Below are positions 38,901 through 48,200 of a stretch of DNA of 64,000 nt, piece after piece. Made by a program: the position numbers and the translations under genes. The stretch comes from Owenia fusiformis. Its lineage: Eukaryota; Annelida; Polychaeta; Sabellida; Oweniidae. The notes below the pieces were generated by a model. The model saw nothing but the letters and a program-made list of their open reading frames with translations, searched no databases and was not told the origin of the DNA. Every line of letters begins with the position of its first letter. Positions within the stretch are counted from its first letter, which is position 1. The stretch lies in assembly GCA_903813345.2 (NCBI GenBank), contig CAIIXF020000012.1, positions 6,263,001-6,327,000 on the forward strand. The letters are read 5' to 3'.

Positions 38901-39979
38901 TTTGGTTGTACATTTACTTTTGCAGTCCACCAAAGCATTTTGGTTGCAAAGTTTCATGCATGGTTGGTATGTGATTCCTTTATTCTTTCCTTTTTTGCCA
39001 CAGGATACTAAAACGATAGGGAGGTTAAGTTACACGTTTTTAAGAGAACATGTACATGAGTGTGTAATATTTCGACCCCCGGGATAACTGTCTCGCGCTA
39101 TATAATAGTCCCGATTTATACTATATGCTACAATACTCCATCTGTCATACACAAATTTGCTTATAATTGAATCCTGGAACATTTGTTTATTGTATGCAGA
39201 ACATTTATGTCTCTTCGAAAATACATCAAGATTTCAACATTGTGTCAATGGGTATTTAGCCAGGCCTTTTTCAGAAAACATGAAAATCTTCATAATTTAA
39301 ATTAAGGTAGTTAAAGCCCGGTATACACCAATGGGGCAAGTTGGGACCTCCATAGACTTAACATTGCGTGGGACCTCGTGGGACCTTTTGGGATTTTGCC
39401 CCATGAAGTCCGTGGGACTCCATGGGACTCCGTGGGATTTTGCCCCATCTTGCCCCATCGAGTCCCATGAGGTCCCATGAAGTCCCACGTGGGACTCGGT
39501 GGGACTCGATGGGGCAAAATCCCACGAAGTCCCATGGAGTCCCATCGAGAATGAACATGTTCATTCTTTTCATGGGGCATCGTGGGATTTTCGATCATAT
39601 GACGTGTTGTGTGAAGCCCGGCATACACCAATGGGGCACGGTGGGATTTGATGGGACTCCATGGGGCTTGATGGGACTCCACGGGGCACGATGGGGCAAA
39701 GTCATCAAGGTCCCATGGGATTTCGTGGGATTCGATGGGGCAAATTGGGATTCGATGGGGCAAGATGGGACTCGATGGGGCAAGTGGGTTTTTGCCCCAT
39801 TGGTGTATACCGGGCTTAAGTAAGAAAATTACACTCAGAATTTAAATATTGTTGGTTTTTAATGTTTAAAAATATATTTATACTATGACAAGAATTGAAA
39901 TTTATTATAATTTGTAATAAGACTTACCTGCTAGTACCAAAACAAAAATGACCAGCACGAAGGAGCCGCCCGGTCGCAT
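17739..39979 (-). CDS. Gene B: secreted multi-TSP1 cysteine-rich protein (complete)
   Basis: Twenty exons: 39979-39928, 39007-38898, 37622-37517, 37366-37172, 36653-36426, 32291-32115, 31803-31612, 31281-31003, 30808-30602, 30371-30198, 26553-26371, 25833-25642, 25459-25259, 25003-24818, 24657-24481, 23946-23749, 23309-23124, 22993-22817, 19235-19035, 17962-17739. The sum is 3645 nt, exactly 1214 codons and a stop. Domains: signal peptide 1-17; hairpin modules 18-89; six-Cys modules 90-230 with proline linker; TSP1 231-353; long-insert TSP1 354-446; six-Cys module 447-515; short TSP1 516-573; nine TSP1 repeats 574-1140; C-terminal TSP1-like module 1141-1214 with an RRKR site. No membrane anchor is visible, so it is inferred to be secreted. 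It is the tandem paralogue of gene A. Its biological role is unknown. Confidence 0.88.
17963..19034. other. Intron 19 of gene B, relic of the cassette
   Basis: 18730-19030 resembles the introns after type alpha exons (shared TTGATGAAAGATACA and AGATCT.GACAA stretches). Near 18600 lies the common motif GACTTCAGTATGAATGAAAT of the dispersed repeat. Confidence 0.6.
19035..19235 (-). CDS. Gene B exon 19: TSP1 repeat (type alpha)
   Basis: Has CKWSSWSPWIPRNGEFS, CPVTCGGGSINFYRTRTK and CNTQGCP. Donor A|GTAAGT. The intron after it resembles the alpha-beta intron of the cassette although no beta exon follows. Confidence 0.9.
19260..19490 (+). repeat. Dispersed repeat, inverted copy of 14.0-14.2 kb
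   Basis: Begins near CACTAGTGATCCACTCG and encodes MSESRTHDFYFFLISRVVG. Related in inverse to the copy between genes A and B. Confidence 0.7.
20628..20990. repeat. Three-unit tandem repeat, 116-135 bp
   Basis: GAGCGATTTTGTTCATAT recurs at 20628, 20744 and 20879. Each unit also holds GGCACACTGTCTAATGAC (with one change in the middle unit) and GGCCATTT. The last interval has an extra 19 bp. Confidence 0.9.
22817..22993 (-). CDS. Gene B exon 18: TSP1 repeat (type gamma)
   Basis: Has CRWTDWTQWINGIC, CSVICGGGVSTSTRRRTK and CNTNQ. Donor T|GTAAGT. Same length as exon 15. Confidence 0.91.
23124..23309 (-). CDS. Gene B exon 17: TSP1 repeat (type beta)
   Basis: Has CLWSNWGRWVPGLC, CSVSCGSGFESQIRSR and CTRVPCRG. 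Donor G|GTAAAA. Same length as exon 14. Confidence 0.91.
23749..23946 (-). CDS. Gene B exon 16: TSP1 repeat (type alpha)
   Basis: Has CEWSSWSNWLPRNGGIGG, CPVTCGGGIINAYRTRTK and CNTQDCP. Donor A|GTAAGT. Starts the second alpha-beta-gamma cassette. Confidence 0.92.
24481..24657 (-). CDS. Gene B exon 15: TSP1 repeat (type gamma), GC donor
   Basis: Has CRWTDWGMWVDGPC, CPVSCGGGSSTSTRRRTK and CNTNQ. The paralogous exon 18 ends CAA T|GTAAGT, whereas this one reads CAA T|GCAAGT, so the intron is probably of the GC-AG type. T+GT with exon 16 restores the last Cys. Confidence 0.87.
24818..25003 (-). CDS. Gene B exon 14: TSP1 repeat (type beta)
   Basis: Has CLWSDWGQWVSGTC, CSVTCGSGSETQTRTRSK and CTRDQCRG. 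The donor must be G|GTATAT: using the nearer T|GTAGAG would make a stop codon with the next exon. Confidence 0.9.
25259..25459 (-). CDS. Gene B exon 13: TSP1 repeat (type alpha)
   Basis: Has CEWSGWSRWSPRNGGSSG, CPVTCGGGRINVYRTRTK and CNTQECR. First exon of the duplicated alpha-beta-gamma cassette. Confidence 0.93.
25642..25833 (-). CDS. Gene B exon 12: TSP1 repeat (type alpha)
   Basis: Has CEWSDWSRWLPRNGGRC, CPVTCGGGRINVYRTRTK and CNTQGCR. Donor A|GTAAGA. Nearly the same as exon 13, including flanking intron sequence. Confidence 0.93.
26371..26553 (-). CDS. Gene B exon 11: TSP1 repeat
   Basis: Has CSWGDWATWKRGAC, CSVICGEGSEIQTRTR and a final CNIRLCP. Donor A|GTAAGA. The CSVIC signature lacks the Ser/Thr for O-fucose, unlike gene A exon 11. 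Confidence 0.9.
26838..27106 (-). mobile_element. LINE 3' end (split copy, downstream part)
   Basis: Encodes NKGKVENEKHFLLLCDGYQD, typical of the tail of non-LTR retrotransposon reverse transcriptases, and ends with a TTGAACCTTGAATC-type tail. It reads in frame with the piece right of the 2.8-kb insertion. Confidence 0.75.
27107..29906. mobile_element. 2.8-kb element with 325-bp terminal inverted repeats
   Basis: Arms 27107-27431 and 29584-29906 are inverted copies beginning CAAAGGAGGGCGAGTTG. The 2.15-kb interior shows no transposase, only AT-rich sequence and a small inverted repeat (CCTGAATCGATTGCAAA at about 28511). No obvious target duplication. Perhaps a non-autonomous MULE-type or fold-back element. 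Confidence 0.85.
29907..30045 (-). mobile_element. LINE fragment (split copy, upstream part)
   Basis: Encodes KIARFRLANHNLKIETGGH, matching the conserved FRLSNH.L.IETG motif before the zinc-knuckle-like tail of LINE proteins. Removing the insertion joins ...VKTAFL to NKGKVENEKHFL in frame. Confidence 0.7.
30198..30371 (-). CDS. Gene B exon 10: short TSP1-like repeat
   Basis: Translated by hand and fully open: PDECPEQPYTDWSCEPC, CDGTGRR, TCTRTKSRFRPPDC, ending EEQCDIQ. The donor T|GTAAGT splits a Cys codon. Homologue of gene A exon 10. Confidence 0.87.
30602..30808 (-). CDS. Gene B exon 9: six-cysteine CPPEGD module
   Basis: Starts GCPPEGDVRYGVDPGN, then SCCVNNQWKIP, QCPPSQVFEI and CRC. Donor G|GTAGGC. 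Further copies of its acceptor lie just upstream in the transcript. Confidence 0.9.
30769..30990. repeat. Short 87-88 bp tandem array at gene B exon 9
   Basis: The unit seen at gene A exon 9 appears about 2.5 times here (T of GTCTACC or its variant at 30772, 30860, 30947). The copies have diverged more than in gene A. Confidence 0.88.
31003..31281 (-). CDS. Gene B exon 8: long-insert TSP1 variant with furin-like site
   Basis: Starts KCKWTEWSEW, has RTCNRTRTCSDCSC, HTRIRRGSQD (R-x-R-R) and ends SEQCCRVK. The same 279-nt length as gene A exon 8 and the same N-glycosylation sequons (NIT, NRT). Donor G|GTGAGA. Confidence 0.9.
31389..31515. mobile_element. 125-bp MITE with GAGTTTAAGCTTG ends
   Basis: AGGGAGTTTAAGCTTG at the left is inverted at the right (CAAGCTTAAACTCC). 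Related pieces lie at 37050-37110 and 40490-40605 and share the stretch CGTTTAGGTTGTGAAAA or close variants. Confidence 0.75.
31612..31803 (-). CDS. Gene B exon 7: TSP1 repeat
   Basis: Has CEWSQWTNWTTRNDERC, SCGGGTIAKYRTRTE and a final CNTACC. Donor A|GTAAGC, phase 1-1. Confidence 0.91.
32115..32291 (-). CDS. Gene B exon 6: TSP1 repeat
   Basis: Contains CKWSKWNSW and CSKLCGTGERAEQRTR. The donor T|GTAAGT splits the last Cys codon, which exon 7 restores. Confidence 0.9.
34496..34503 (+). promoter_or_regulatory. TATA box inside fold-back element
   Basis: TATATAAA lies 48 bp before the ATG at 34551. The whole block from here to the start codon is conserved in other copies of the element (54.2 and 55.3 kb). 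Confidence 0.5.
34551..34664 (+). CDS. Short frame conserved in fold-back elements
   Basis: Encodes 37 residues starting MAEQRDPEIPDGPEHDL, acidic, ending at TAA as it runs into the AAAGCG repeats. Related starts occur on the minus strand at 52126 and near 54260 and 55340. It may be the first exon of the parent element's transposase or a captured host fragment. It may not be translated. Confidence 0.35.
   Translation: MAEQRDPEIPDGPEHDLSEEDMTFVARRDIACENFQA
36426..36653 (-). CDS. Gene B exon 5: six-cysteine module with proline linker
   Basis: Starts ECPDRSDPRYG, then EQCCINGTFH, YLCTRV, ECPKGQKFVI and CSC, ending PSPPPPPPVG. Same length as gene A exon 5 (228 nt). Confidence 0.9.
37172..37366 (-). 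CDS. Gene B exon 4: six-cysteine CPPPGD module
   Basis: Peptide starts VCPPPGDPKYG, then KCCINAIWH, FLCQHVNG, QCKKGELFSL and CEC. Donor GTAAGA, phase 1-1. Same length as gene A exon 4 (195 nt). Confidence 0.9.
37517..37622 (-). CDS. Gene B exon 3: second Cx3C hairpin module
   Basis: Phase 0 acceptor AACAG, phase 1 donor G|GTAACT. Contains VCWKVC, GVKFALFPC and LKNC, i.e. C-x3-C-x14-C-x3-C, then IKPG. Confidence 0.88.
37850..38090. repeat. SINE-like dispersed repeat copy
   Basis: Shares AAGAAAACATCTAAGA and an ATCCATAATCTA stretch with sequences near 4330-4480 (inverse), 5520, 9650, 24330 (inverse) and 43180. No RNA polymerase III promoter could be assigned with confidence. Confidence 0.55.
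38634..38815. repeat. 57-bp tandem duplication in gene B intron 1-2 region
   Basis: TGATTTCATGTGATATACTG and ACTTGAAATCGTAAATTCG are repeated. The matching site beside gene A exon 2 (about 9970-10010) has a single unit. Confidence 0.75.
38898..39007 (-). CDS. Gene B exon 2: Cx3C hairpin module
   Basis: Peptide SCGKKGKNKGITYQPC followed by MKLC, VDC and KSKC, giving C-x3-C-x7-C-x3-C. Phase 1 in, phase 0 out (AAG|GTAGGT). Confidence 0.87.
39314..39817. mobile_element. Composite fold-back element rich in GGGGCA/GGGACT
   Basis: The ends AAGCCCGGTATACACCAATG and CATTGGTGTATACCGGGCTT are perfect inverses. A third copy of the end starts at 39614, so two elements may be joined. The interior is a low-complexity run of GTGGGACT and TGGGGCAA in both orientations. 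Frames through it are artefacts. Confidence 0.9.
39928..39979 (-). CDS. Gene B exon 1: signal peptide
   Basis: Encodes MRPGGSFVLVIFVLVLA, then G|GTAAGT in phase 1. The next exon completes the codon as Val, giving A-V-SCGKK. The start is supported by the same MRPGG start in gene A. Confidence 0.87.
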
Positions 39980-40009
39980 CTTTACCCAGGTTGTGAGATA
40001 TGATCAAAC

Positions 40010-40035
40010 ATCATATCATATAAGCAAAAACTGTA
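40010..40035 (-). promoter_or_regulatory. Probable core promoter of gene B
   Basis: CTTATATGATATGATG on the minus strand lies some 40-55 bp before the ATG, at the position of TATAAAATA in gene A. Confidence 0.4.
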
Positions 40036-41608
40036 TAGACCCCATAAATTCAATGAGACATTTGAAAAATTAGTACTTTTATACACGAAGTACGATCATT
40101 CATCTAACAATACGTATAGCCTATTATATCACCTGCTGTATCCACAAAAATCTACACGAGTTGACAAAAACTAACGAAGACATAAAAATGATTTACTTGT
40201 TGTTTGTGTTGAATGTATCAGTATTATTACTACTGAGGTTTGAACTATTTGGTAGCATATTTATCTCATGCATCGTTGCTCTGTATGGAGTATCCAGTTG
40301 AAAAATTATGTTAAACTACATCAATTATTAGAAGTAGTGGGCTGGGTCAAGGGTTCACATACCATCGTTACGTATACGTAGATATTAACACGTTTGATGA
40401 TGGAAAGGTTTAAACAATTTATTGGGTTTCACACAATGTTTCGAAAGTCGCACAACGAATCATGAATATCTGTATCAAATATGAATGAAATCGAAACGCC
40501 AACCTATACGTATGACTAATCTCCCATACAAATGCATCGCTTGAATATTTTCCGTTCACGTTCAGGTTGTGAAAAACATTGCAAGCTTAAACTCCCTAAT
40601 ATGAAATAATATCGGCACGTGGTGTACCGTATAATCCCGATACAATATATAGTTCTAACTGGTAATCAAAAGCGTAGCGTGATCTTAAATATTGCAGCTA
40701 AAGTGTAAAGAGTTATCGAGTTGAAAATTTGAAATTATATTGTTGAGTATTGTACTGATGAACTGTGAGATTTACATAATATACTCTAACAAAGGCAACC
40801 GAAAACTGTGACTTCCTGATTTCTTCACATACGTACCTGCTACTCTCACAGTACATCGATATCATTAATACTCAACAATGTAAAGTAGAAACATTAGTTA
40901 GAAATATAAAATAATGAAAAAGTTACCGCATTTTTATCAGTACTTATTGAACGCCCTGTAATTGTCTCTGTATCAACTACGAAAATGACTAGGTGTATGC
41001 CAAGGCAAATAGAAATCAATTTTAATAGACTTAAAGCTGGTTTACTTTTGAACAGTAACTTTTGTTTCGGTAACAGATCCCAAAAGTCAATGTGGTGCTA
41101 TTCCTCTTACAGATTTATCAGACTTGAACGGTATTTTTTAACATATTTTCTCTCGAATGGAGATAAAAATTTGGATATTAAAACAAATAAAAACTGATTA
41201 AAATCACTACTCATTCCACTTTTCCTGCCAACCAAAGTCTGGGACTGGTTAATGTTAATGTTAACTTTTGACACCATAACTTGCAGAATTGGGGAATAAA
41301 CAAAGCAAATAACAACAAAACATTTTTATTGTTCTCTGATTAAAATTATTTCGATTGCCGATAATGTCGACTTATCAACATTTACATTTCCAAATTTATC
41401 CTATTGAATTGATTATAGAAATAAATCTGAAATCTGTAAAAACGCCCTGTAATTTGAGTCATGTGATCAGTTCCTATTCAATCATCATAAGGAAGTGGGA
41501 AACATTTCAATGTTATAATAAAATACACATATATTGATTTTCATGTAAAAACACGTTTCTGTATGTGAACAATAAGAAAGGAACAAAGGGAATGCTGCTG
41601 AATATATA

Positions 41609-41614
41609 TTTATT
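41609..41614 (-). terminator. Probable poly(A) signal of gene C
   Basis: AATAAA within the stretch TTAAATAAATATATATTCAG, which is also found downstream of gene D's stop codon (63124-63129). It lies about 500 bp after the stop of gene C. Confidence 0.7.
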
Positions 41615-42109
41615 TAATCATAGAAAGAGAAGATGTAGCGCTACATGTAAGGGAATGAAATTAAATACATTGAGAATTATCCATGTCGTAGCCAAGTTTG
41701 TCATCGTTCTGTTGATATCTATTCTGAAAATAAGCAAAAAGTGTTAAAACATGGGTATTGATAGACATATCGTGACTATCATCGCTATTAATTTGGAACT
41801 ACAAGTCAATAAACAAAGGAATCACAATCGTGGACCTTGTCAGGCGACGCAATGAGTTCACACTACTATACCTTGCATTTGGTGTTCATGAGCAACCCAT
41901 TTGGCTTATTAGTAATGATTATGTATTTGTTTTTATTTGTCTGTTCCTTATGAATGGTTTATCGGTTGAAAATTAGATGCTAGTAAGGCACTTTCAAAAA
42001 TATATTAAACAATTCAATTAGACAAACAAAGTATCTTATGCATTTCTAGGTGTTAGGTATAGTAGTGTGGAGTTGTGCCATTTTCTCAACATTACACTCA
42101 CCATTTTGG

Positions 42110-42207
42110 CTATTTGCCAGGAAAAATTAAGCAACGGGGACAGCAACTCCCTGCTATAGGTGGACACGGCGAACAATGCACATGTTCACAACCACCGCCA
42201 GGGGGCC
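42110..42207 (-). CDS. Gene C exon 14: CC-rich tail, stop
   Basis: Reads GPPGGGCEHVHCSPCPP, then AGSCCPRC and ends FPGK-stop (TAG at 42112-42110). C-x4-C-x2-C...CC-x2-C resembles the second half of a VWC domain. The same exon ends gene D. Confidence 0.87.
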
Positions 42208-45200
42208 CTAAAAGAGTAATGGCTGGATTCAAAAGGCTCCCCGAGACAGGAGAACAGACGTTACGTGGAATAGACGTTTTCTTAAAATGAGTTGCCATGT
42301 CAAATTTTGCCCTTCAGCGAATCACAGACAGGTTGACAGACATATTTTAATGACGTTGTTGTATCACTTGTCTACACATACTATTTTGTGGTTCGGTTAA
42401 ATGAAATACACAACAATGCAACTAACCTGTGCAACATTGTTCCGTCTTATATTCTATTGAAGAACCAGAGCATCCTAATCCCCCTCCCCCTCCTCCAGTT
42501 CTACGAGAAACTTCAACTTCGGCGCTAGCATCATCAGTGTCTCTCTTTCCATGTGGACCACATGGTTTACAAACCCTAGTTCTAGTACACGTCTTAGTGC
42601 CACATGTCCCATGACCAGAAGAACCACCATCGGGATCGTCATCATGGCGTTTGCCTCGATGTATTGAACAGGGTCCACACGTCCAGGGACCCCATGAATC
42701 CCATATTCCACAATCTATAATTTTTATTGTGAATTATTTTCACTGTGAAGGTAAGTTTTTACACTTGCAAATTATTTCTTAAAAAAAAATTCGATTATAA
42801 CTTCCATACTCTCTGATACGAAACTCCGAAACTAAAATACAGTTTATTTAATTTTTACGCCTGCTAATGTAGTAATTTAATGCAAAGATGACATATATTT
42901 ACAGCAAGGAGGATGTGAGGGACAGTCTATGTATCCAGTTTCAATGGAAGCGCCTGGACAACTGGGTCCTCCCGAAATAAGAGTTCGTGTTCTCCATTTG
43001 TATTTTCGTCCATGCCCACATGTAGTAGAACAGTGTCGATATTGCCATGGGCCCCAGTCACTCCAACGACAACCTTGAATCGAATGAAATCAATGTTTAA
43101 TAGATATGTATACACAAGTGCTGAAAAGAAAGGATAATAATACTACTGTCAAATACCAGTCTTATGGAAAACAATCCCCAGCAATCCCAACCCATAATCT
43201 AACGTGAAAAGAAATAATGTCTAATACGCTCCCCACACCATTTAAGTACCATTTTCATAACCCGGGGCGGCTACACCAAGGAACATTTCATTCATACTGG
43301 AGTCATTACAATGTATGTTGAAGAATTTATGTTTTATTGAATGAAGAATTTATGTTTTATTGAAAGTACACTACACAACGTCCGATAGTATAATCCCGCG
43401 TTTTTTGACCGAACTAAAACGCTTTGTTATTGCTCTTGACAAGTTTTTTCACATTCCTTAAAAAGTGCAAAAATATGGCATTTACGTTTGGGGTATTGTG
43501 AAATATTATTCAAAACATATTTCTTTTTCATTTACTCTGCGGCATTTCATCCAATTTACTTCCAATATCAAATTAAATGATACGCACAAATAGACACATA
43601 TTTAATTTTTTCCTTTCTTATCATTATGTTTCGATTGCATATTTTAACTGAATTGAATATGGATTTATTTGTTTCAAGGAGGGATGGTCTTGCATAACGA
43701 TTAATTTATTCCAATAATGTTCATCCTTGGCACATAAACGAATATCTACAAGCTAGAGTAAGAATGGACAACTGAATGGTTACCATATATTATACTTATG
43801 TAAGAGTTCATACTATACGTCTGAGAAAAAACAACAACAGACGGCAATCAAATAGAGCTTACACAATGAACCATGACAAGGTTTTTGTTTAGTTTCAGTT
43901 ATGGTTTCCGAGTGAGGATGCGGACAATTTGACGATCGTGTTCGAGTCCCTGTTCGCCGACATGTCACAAAATGCACGCCATGAAAGCATCTGGGACATG
44001 GATCGCAAATCCAGTCTGACCATATAAATGGAGACCATTCACAAGGAACTGTAATCAATCGTGATACATTGTTAATACAGGGTGGTCAAAAACGATAACC
44101 TTGTATTTTCCTCATAGGTTTGTGATTCTGAGAAACCTTATACCCTGCTATTTCGCACATTTGTACATCATCCAATTACCTACCATCCCAATATATTTCA
44201 TGACCATCAGACTTATAGTCGCAATGTGACAGCGCTTTAAAAAAAATGCCCCAGGTGTGGCCATCGTCGCGCTGTAGGCAAACCTGCACAAGTTGTCAAT
44301 GACCCGACTGCAATCCTCAGCAAGTATGCCCTGAAATACACGGATGATCTCCCTTTTGAAGTCTTTACTTGTCGTGGGTCATTCTTCTACGATATATTTT
44401 GGCATATCCCCCCAGGTATATGTCAGGTACGGACATTTTGGACGGTTTGTGCAGGTTTGACTACAGAGCAATAGTGGCCATTTGGGCATGTTGTTTAACA
44501 TCCTATAATATTGTGACTATCAGTTTGATGGTCACGAAATAATACAGGCTGGTAGGAAATTGGATGATGTACATATGTTCCAAAGAGTAGGGGATAGTTT
44601 CCCAAAATGACAAAGATATGGTGAAAATAGCGACAGGGTTGTCGCTTTCAGTACTGATAGATTAGCACGAGCAACACCAGCTGCAGGACATTATGGCAGT
44701 GAATACGAGTGAAGATTTTACCGAGGAATATTAGATAATCCCGGGTAGAGAATATTGAAATAATCAACCTGTCAGTCATCATTTAACAGACTAGTATTAT
44801 AGATTAAGTATCGTTTTTGTTTTAACATAATTTTTTATAGAAATTACTAGGCATATTTAAAAACGGTACATACCACAATAGCAGTTATTCCAATCAAATA
44901 TCCTGAAGATTTTGCCATATGGACACGGCTTTATTATGTAATTGCCAGGGTCAGGGATCTTCTCACACTTGTACTTGTTATCGTGATACGGTTGGTGCCA
45001 TATACCAATGTTGTTTTCAGTGAGGCAACACCACTTCTTATTGTTATACCGCCAATGTGGCGGTGGTGGACAACCTAAGAAGGAAAATACAACCCTTATG
45101 TCTGCAAGGGGAGAGTCAAATTGACCCCCTAAGTTTGTTTTTTTTACTTTGGAAGTGCGACCAAGCTTGGATAAGGAGAACTTTAAGATGTAAATTATTT

Positions 45201-48200
45201 TTAAGAGCATGAAGAAATACAACTATACGACGGCGCCCGCATCAGATATGACCTAAGTCTAAGTAAGTAAATAACGGTAGATTTTTTGTTACCCAAACCC
45301 AGATGTCGAAATTAAGAATCTGAAGTCTGAAAAAGTTTGATCGGTTTCCGATGCCTATTTATTCATGAGACTCTTGTACTTTTCCTCGTTCAAATCCGGT
45401 ATACAGATTGCTAGAGTCATATTGTACATAGTTAAGAATTTAATTTTTATATGTAACGACGCATATATTTTTGATTGCATGATGACTTATTATTAAAATT
45501 GCATGATTCACAGTATTTTGATTTAGGAAACATGTACAGACGTCTTGATGCATCCTCCTAGGCAGGTTTCCAGAACCCGTACCTCATTGGGAAAAAGAAA
45601 AAAAGCTATTTCGGATTTTGGAACCCTGCTTTCGGAGGATGTATTTGATGTAGATCAAGGATTTATAAACATTTTCTCACTGCAAGAGGTGTAACAGCTT
45701 TTGGATTCCGTCTCTTTAGAGATCCCTGCACATGGTGGAGGACCTGTGAATGTTCTCGTTCTAGTTCTATATTGTTTGCCATATCCACATGTTGCAGAAC
45801 AACTACCCCAATCACTCCATTGTCTCCAGGGATTCCAGTGACAACCTAGAATTGAAGTCTTTAATTGGATGTATGACAACCTTTGTGAATTATTGTGTTT
45901 TGTGGACTATGGCATCGGTTTTGTAGATAATTGTTTACCCTTTGTTACTCTAATGGATTTCGAGATTTTGTCTGTCTCATATCAATTGAGACCGAATGGT
46001 TCATGTTGTATGAGTTCCAGTATCTTCAGATAATGTTAATATCAAGAGTATTCGTTTTGATTTTTATTACATTTATTCGTCAGCATCTATTGTAATGGTC
46101 TTTACTATGAGTGAAATGCCCCGTGGATTTGTGGCATTGGATTGTTATAGTATAATAGTTCTTGCATGTTGGAGGCTGGAGGTACTAGACTATCTTAAAT
46201 AACTTGTCAGATCATCGTTTGGGATACTTGGGATTTGCTTTCCTCATGAGTTGTTGTGGTCGTTAATGTTTCATTTTCTTGATCTGTTTTTGAACACCTT
46301 TTATTATTTCGTTGGCACGTGTGCATTCATATTAATCATTATGTAAGGATTCATCAGTTGAATAGCTGTCGTTTTGGTGGATAACTATACATATATGCAT
46401 TCGGAAAACAATTATTACCATGATAATTTATCATTAATTCGAACATGACTGTATTCACGCCTTCTATAAACTGTTAACAAAGTCAACATTTCACCCGGGA
46501 TATATTCGCGATCAATACCCCCGGTAATACGTGTAATGTGTGACGTCATAACGGTGGGTCGTCTTAATGGCGTACCATGATGAATATTCGAAACAATTTG
46601 GTGAGTTCTCATGCTCGAATCGCAATATTGACCTCAGAGCAGGGGTATATCGTTGAATACACCCCTTAGGGCTAGGCACAATAGCTTTCGAACTCCTCAC
46701 TCCCTTCGGTCGTTCGGGGTACAGAAAACGTTTGTGCATAGCCCTGCGGGGTGTATTCGACAATATTACCCTTGCTTTTCGGTCTATATTTCTTAAATAC
46801 AACTTACATAATGGACCATGGCATTCTTTACTTTTAGTTTCAGTTCTGGTTTCCAAATGAGGCTGGGGACAATCTGACGATCGTGTTCGAGTCCCTGTTC
46901 GCCGACATGTCACAAAATGCCTGCCGTGAAAGCATCTGGGACATGGATCGCAAACCCAGTCCGACCATATCCATGGATACCATTCACAGGGAACTGTAAT
47001 CAATGGTGATAAACTAAAATACTAATACAGGTGCATGATCAATATTAGTAAATAATGGTAGTAACTATTGTGAAGATACTATGGATCAATTAAAGTGAAC
47101 ATTGATGTGGACATGTTAAAGAAGATCAATAATATTTCAACTGATTACAAAAGCACGTTTTTATCCTAACATAATTTGATATGAAATTCACTATAGGAAA
47201 AACATTACATACCACAATAACATTTATTCCAATCAAATATCCTGAAGATTTTTCCATATGGACACGTCTTTAGTGTGTAATTGCCAGGGTTAGGTATCTT
47301 CTCACACTTGTACTTGTTATCGTGATACGGCTGGTGCCATATACCAATACGAGTATTGTTTTCATTTAGGCAACACCACTTCTTATTTGTATACCGCCAA
47401 TGTGGCGGTGGTGGACAACCTAAGAAGGAAAAGATCTGCATCCGCTCAAATTGCCCCCTCAGTTTATTTTTTATTTTGAAGTACGAAAAAGCTTAAACGA
47501 GGAAAACTGGAAGATGTAAATCATTTCTAAAATACATAAGGTGTTACAACTATTCGACGCAAGGATTTAGTTTCATTCTCACCACATTATTACATCACCA
47601 TATTATTACATTTATTCGTCAGAATCTATTGTAATGGTCTTTACTATGAGTGAAATGCCCCGTTGGATTGTTATAGTATAATAGTTCTTGCATGTTGGAG
47701 GCTGGGGGTATTAGACTTTTTAGATTACTTGTTAGATCATAGTTTTGGATGCTTGGGATTTGCTTTCCTCATGAGTTGTTGTGGTCGTTAATGTTTCATT
47801 TTCTTGATCTGTTTTTGAACGCCTTTTATTATTTCGTTGGCACGTGTGCATTAAATCATTCACATGCAATGATTCATCAGTTGAATAGCGATCGTTTTGG
47901 TGGATAACTATACATATATGCATTCGGAAAACAATTATTACCATGATAATTGATCATTAAATACAACTTACACAATGGACCATAGCATTCTTTATGCTTA
48001 GTTTCAATTCTGGTTTCATAGTGGGGGTGAGGACAATCTGACGATCGTGTCCGAGTCCCTGTTCGCCGACATGTCACAAAATGCCTGCCATGAAAGCATG
48101 CGGGACATGGATCGCAAACCCAGTCCGACCATATCCATGGAGACCATTCACAGGGAACTGTAATCAATCATAATACACTAAATACTAATACAGGTGCGTG

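Larger units (their letters stand above)
39980..42109. other. Intergenic region between genes B and C
   Basis: The 450 bp next to gene B resemble the gene A upstream region and include its promoter. A MITE piece lies at 40490-40605. The left of gene C holds its 3' untranslated region. No exon was found. Confidence 0.65.

Noticed and set aside
39297-39823. Several open frames over 39.3-39.8 kb on both strands
   Set aside because: They arise from a short-motif fold-back repeat read in many frames; the peptides are repeats of GTSWD/ESH type.
42475-42711. 78-codon minus-strand frame over gene C exon 13
   Set aside because: It is out of phase with the neighbouring exons; the phase-1 reading gives a cysteine-rich TSP1-like module matching gene B exon 20.
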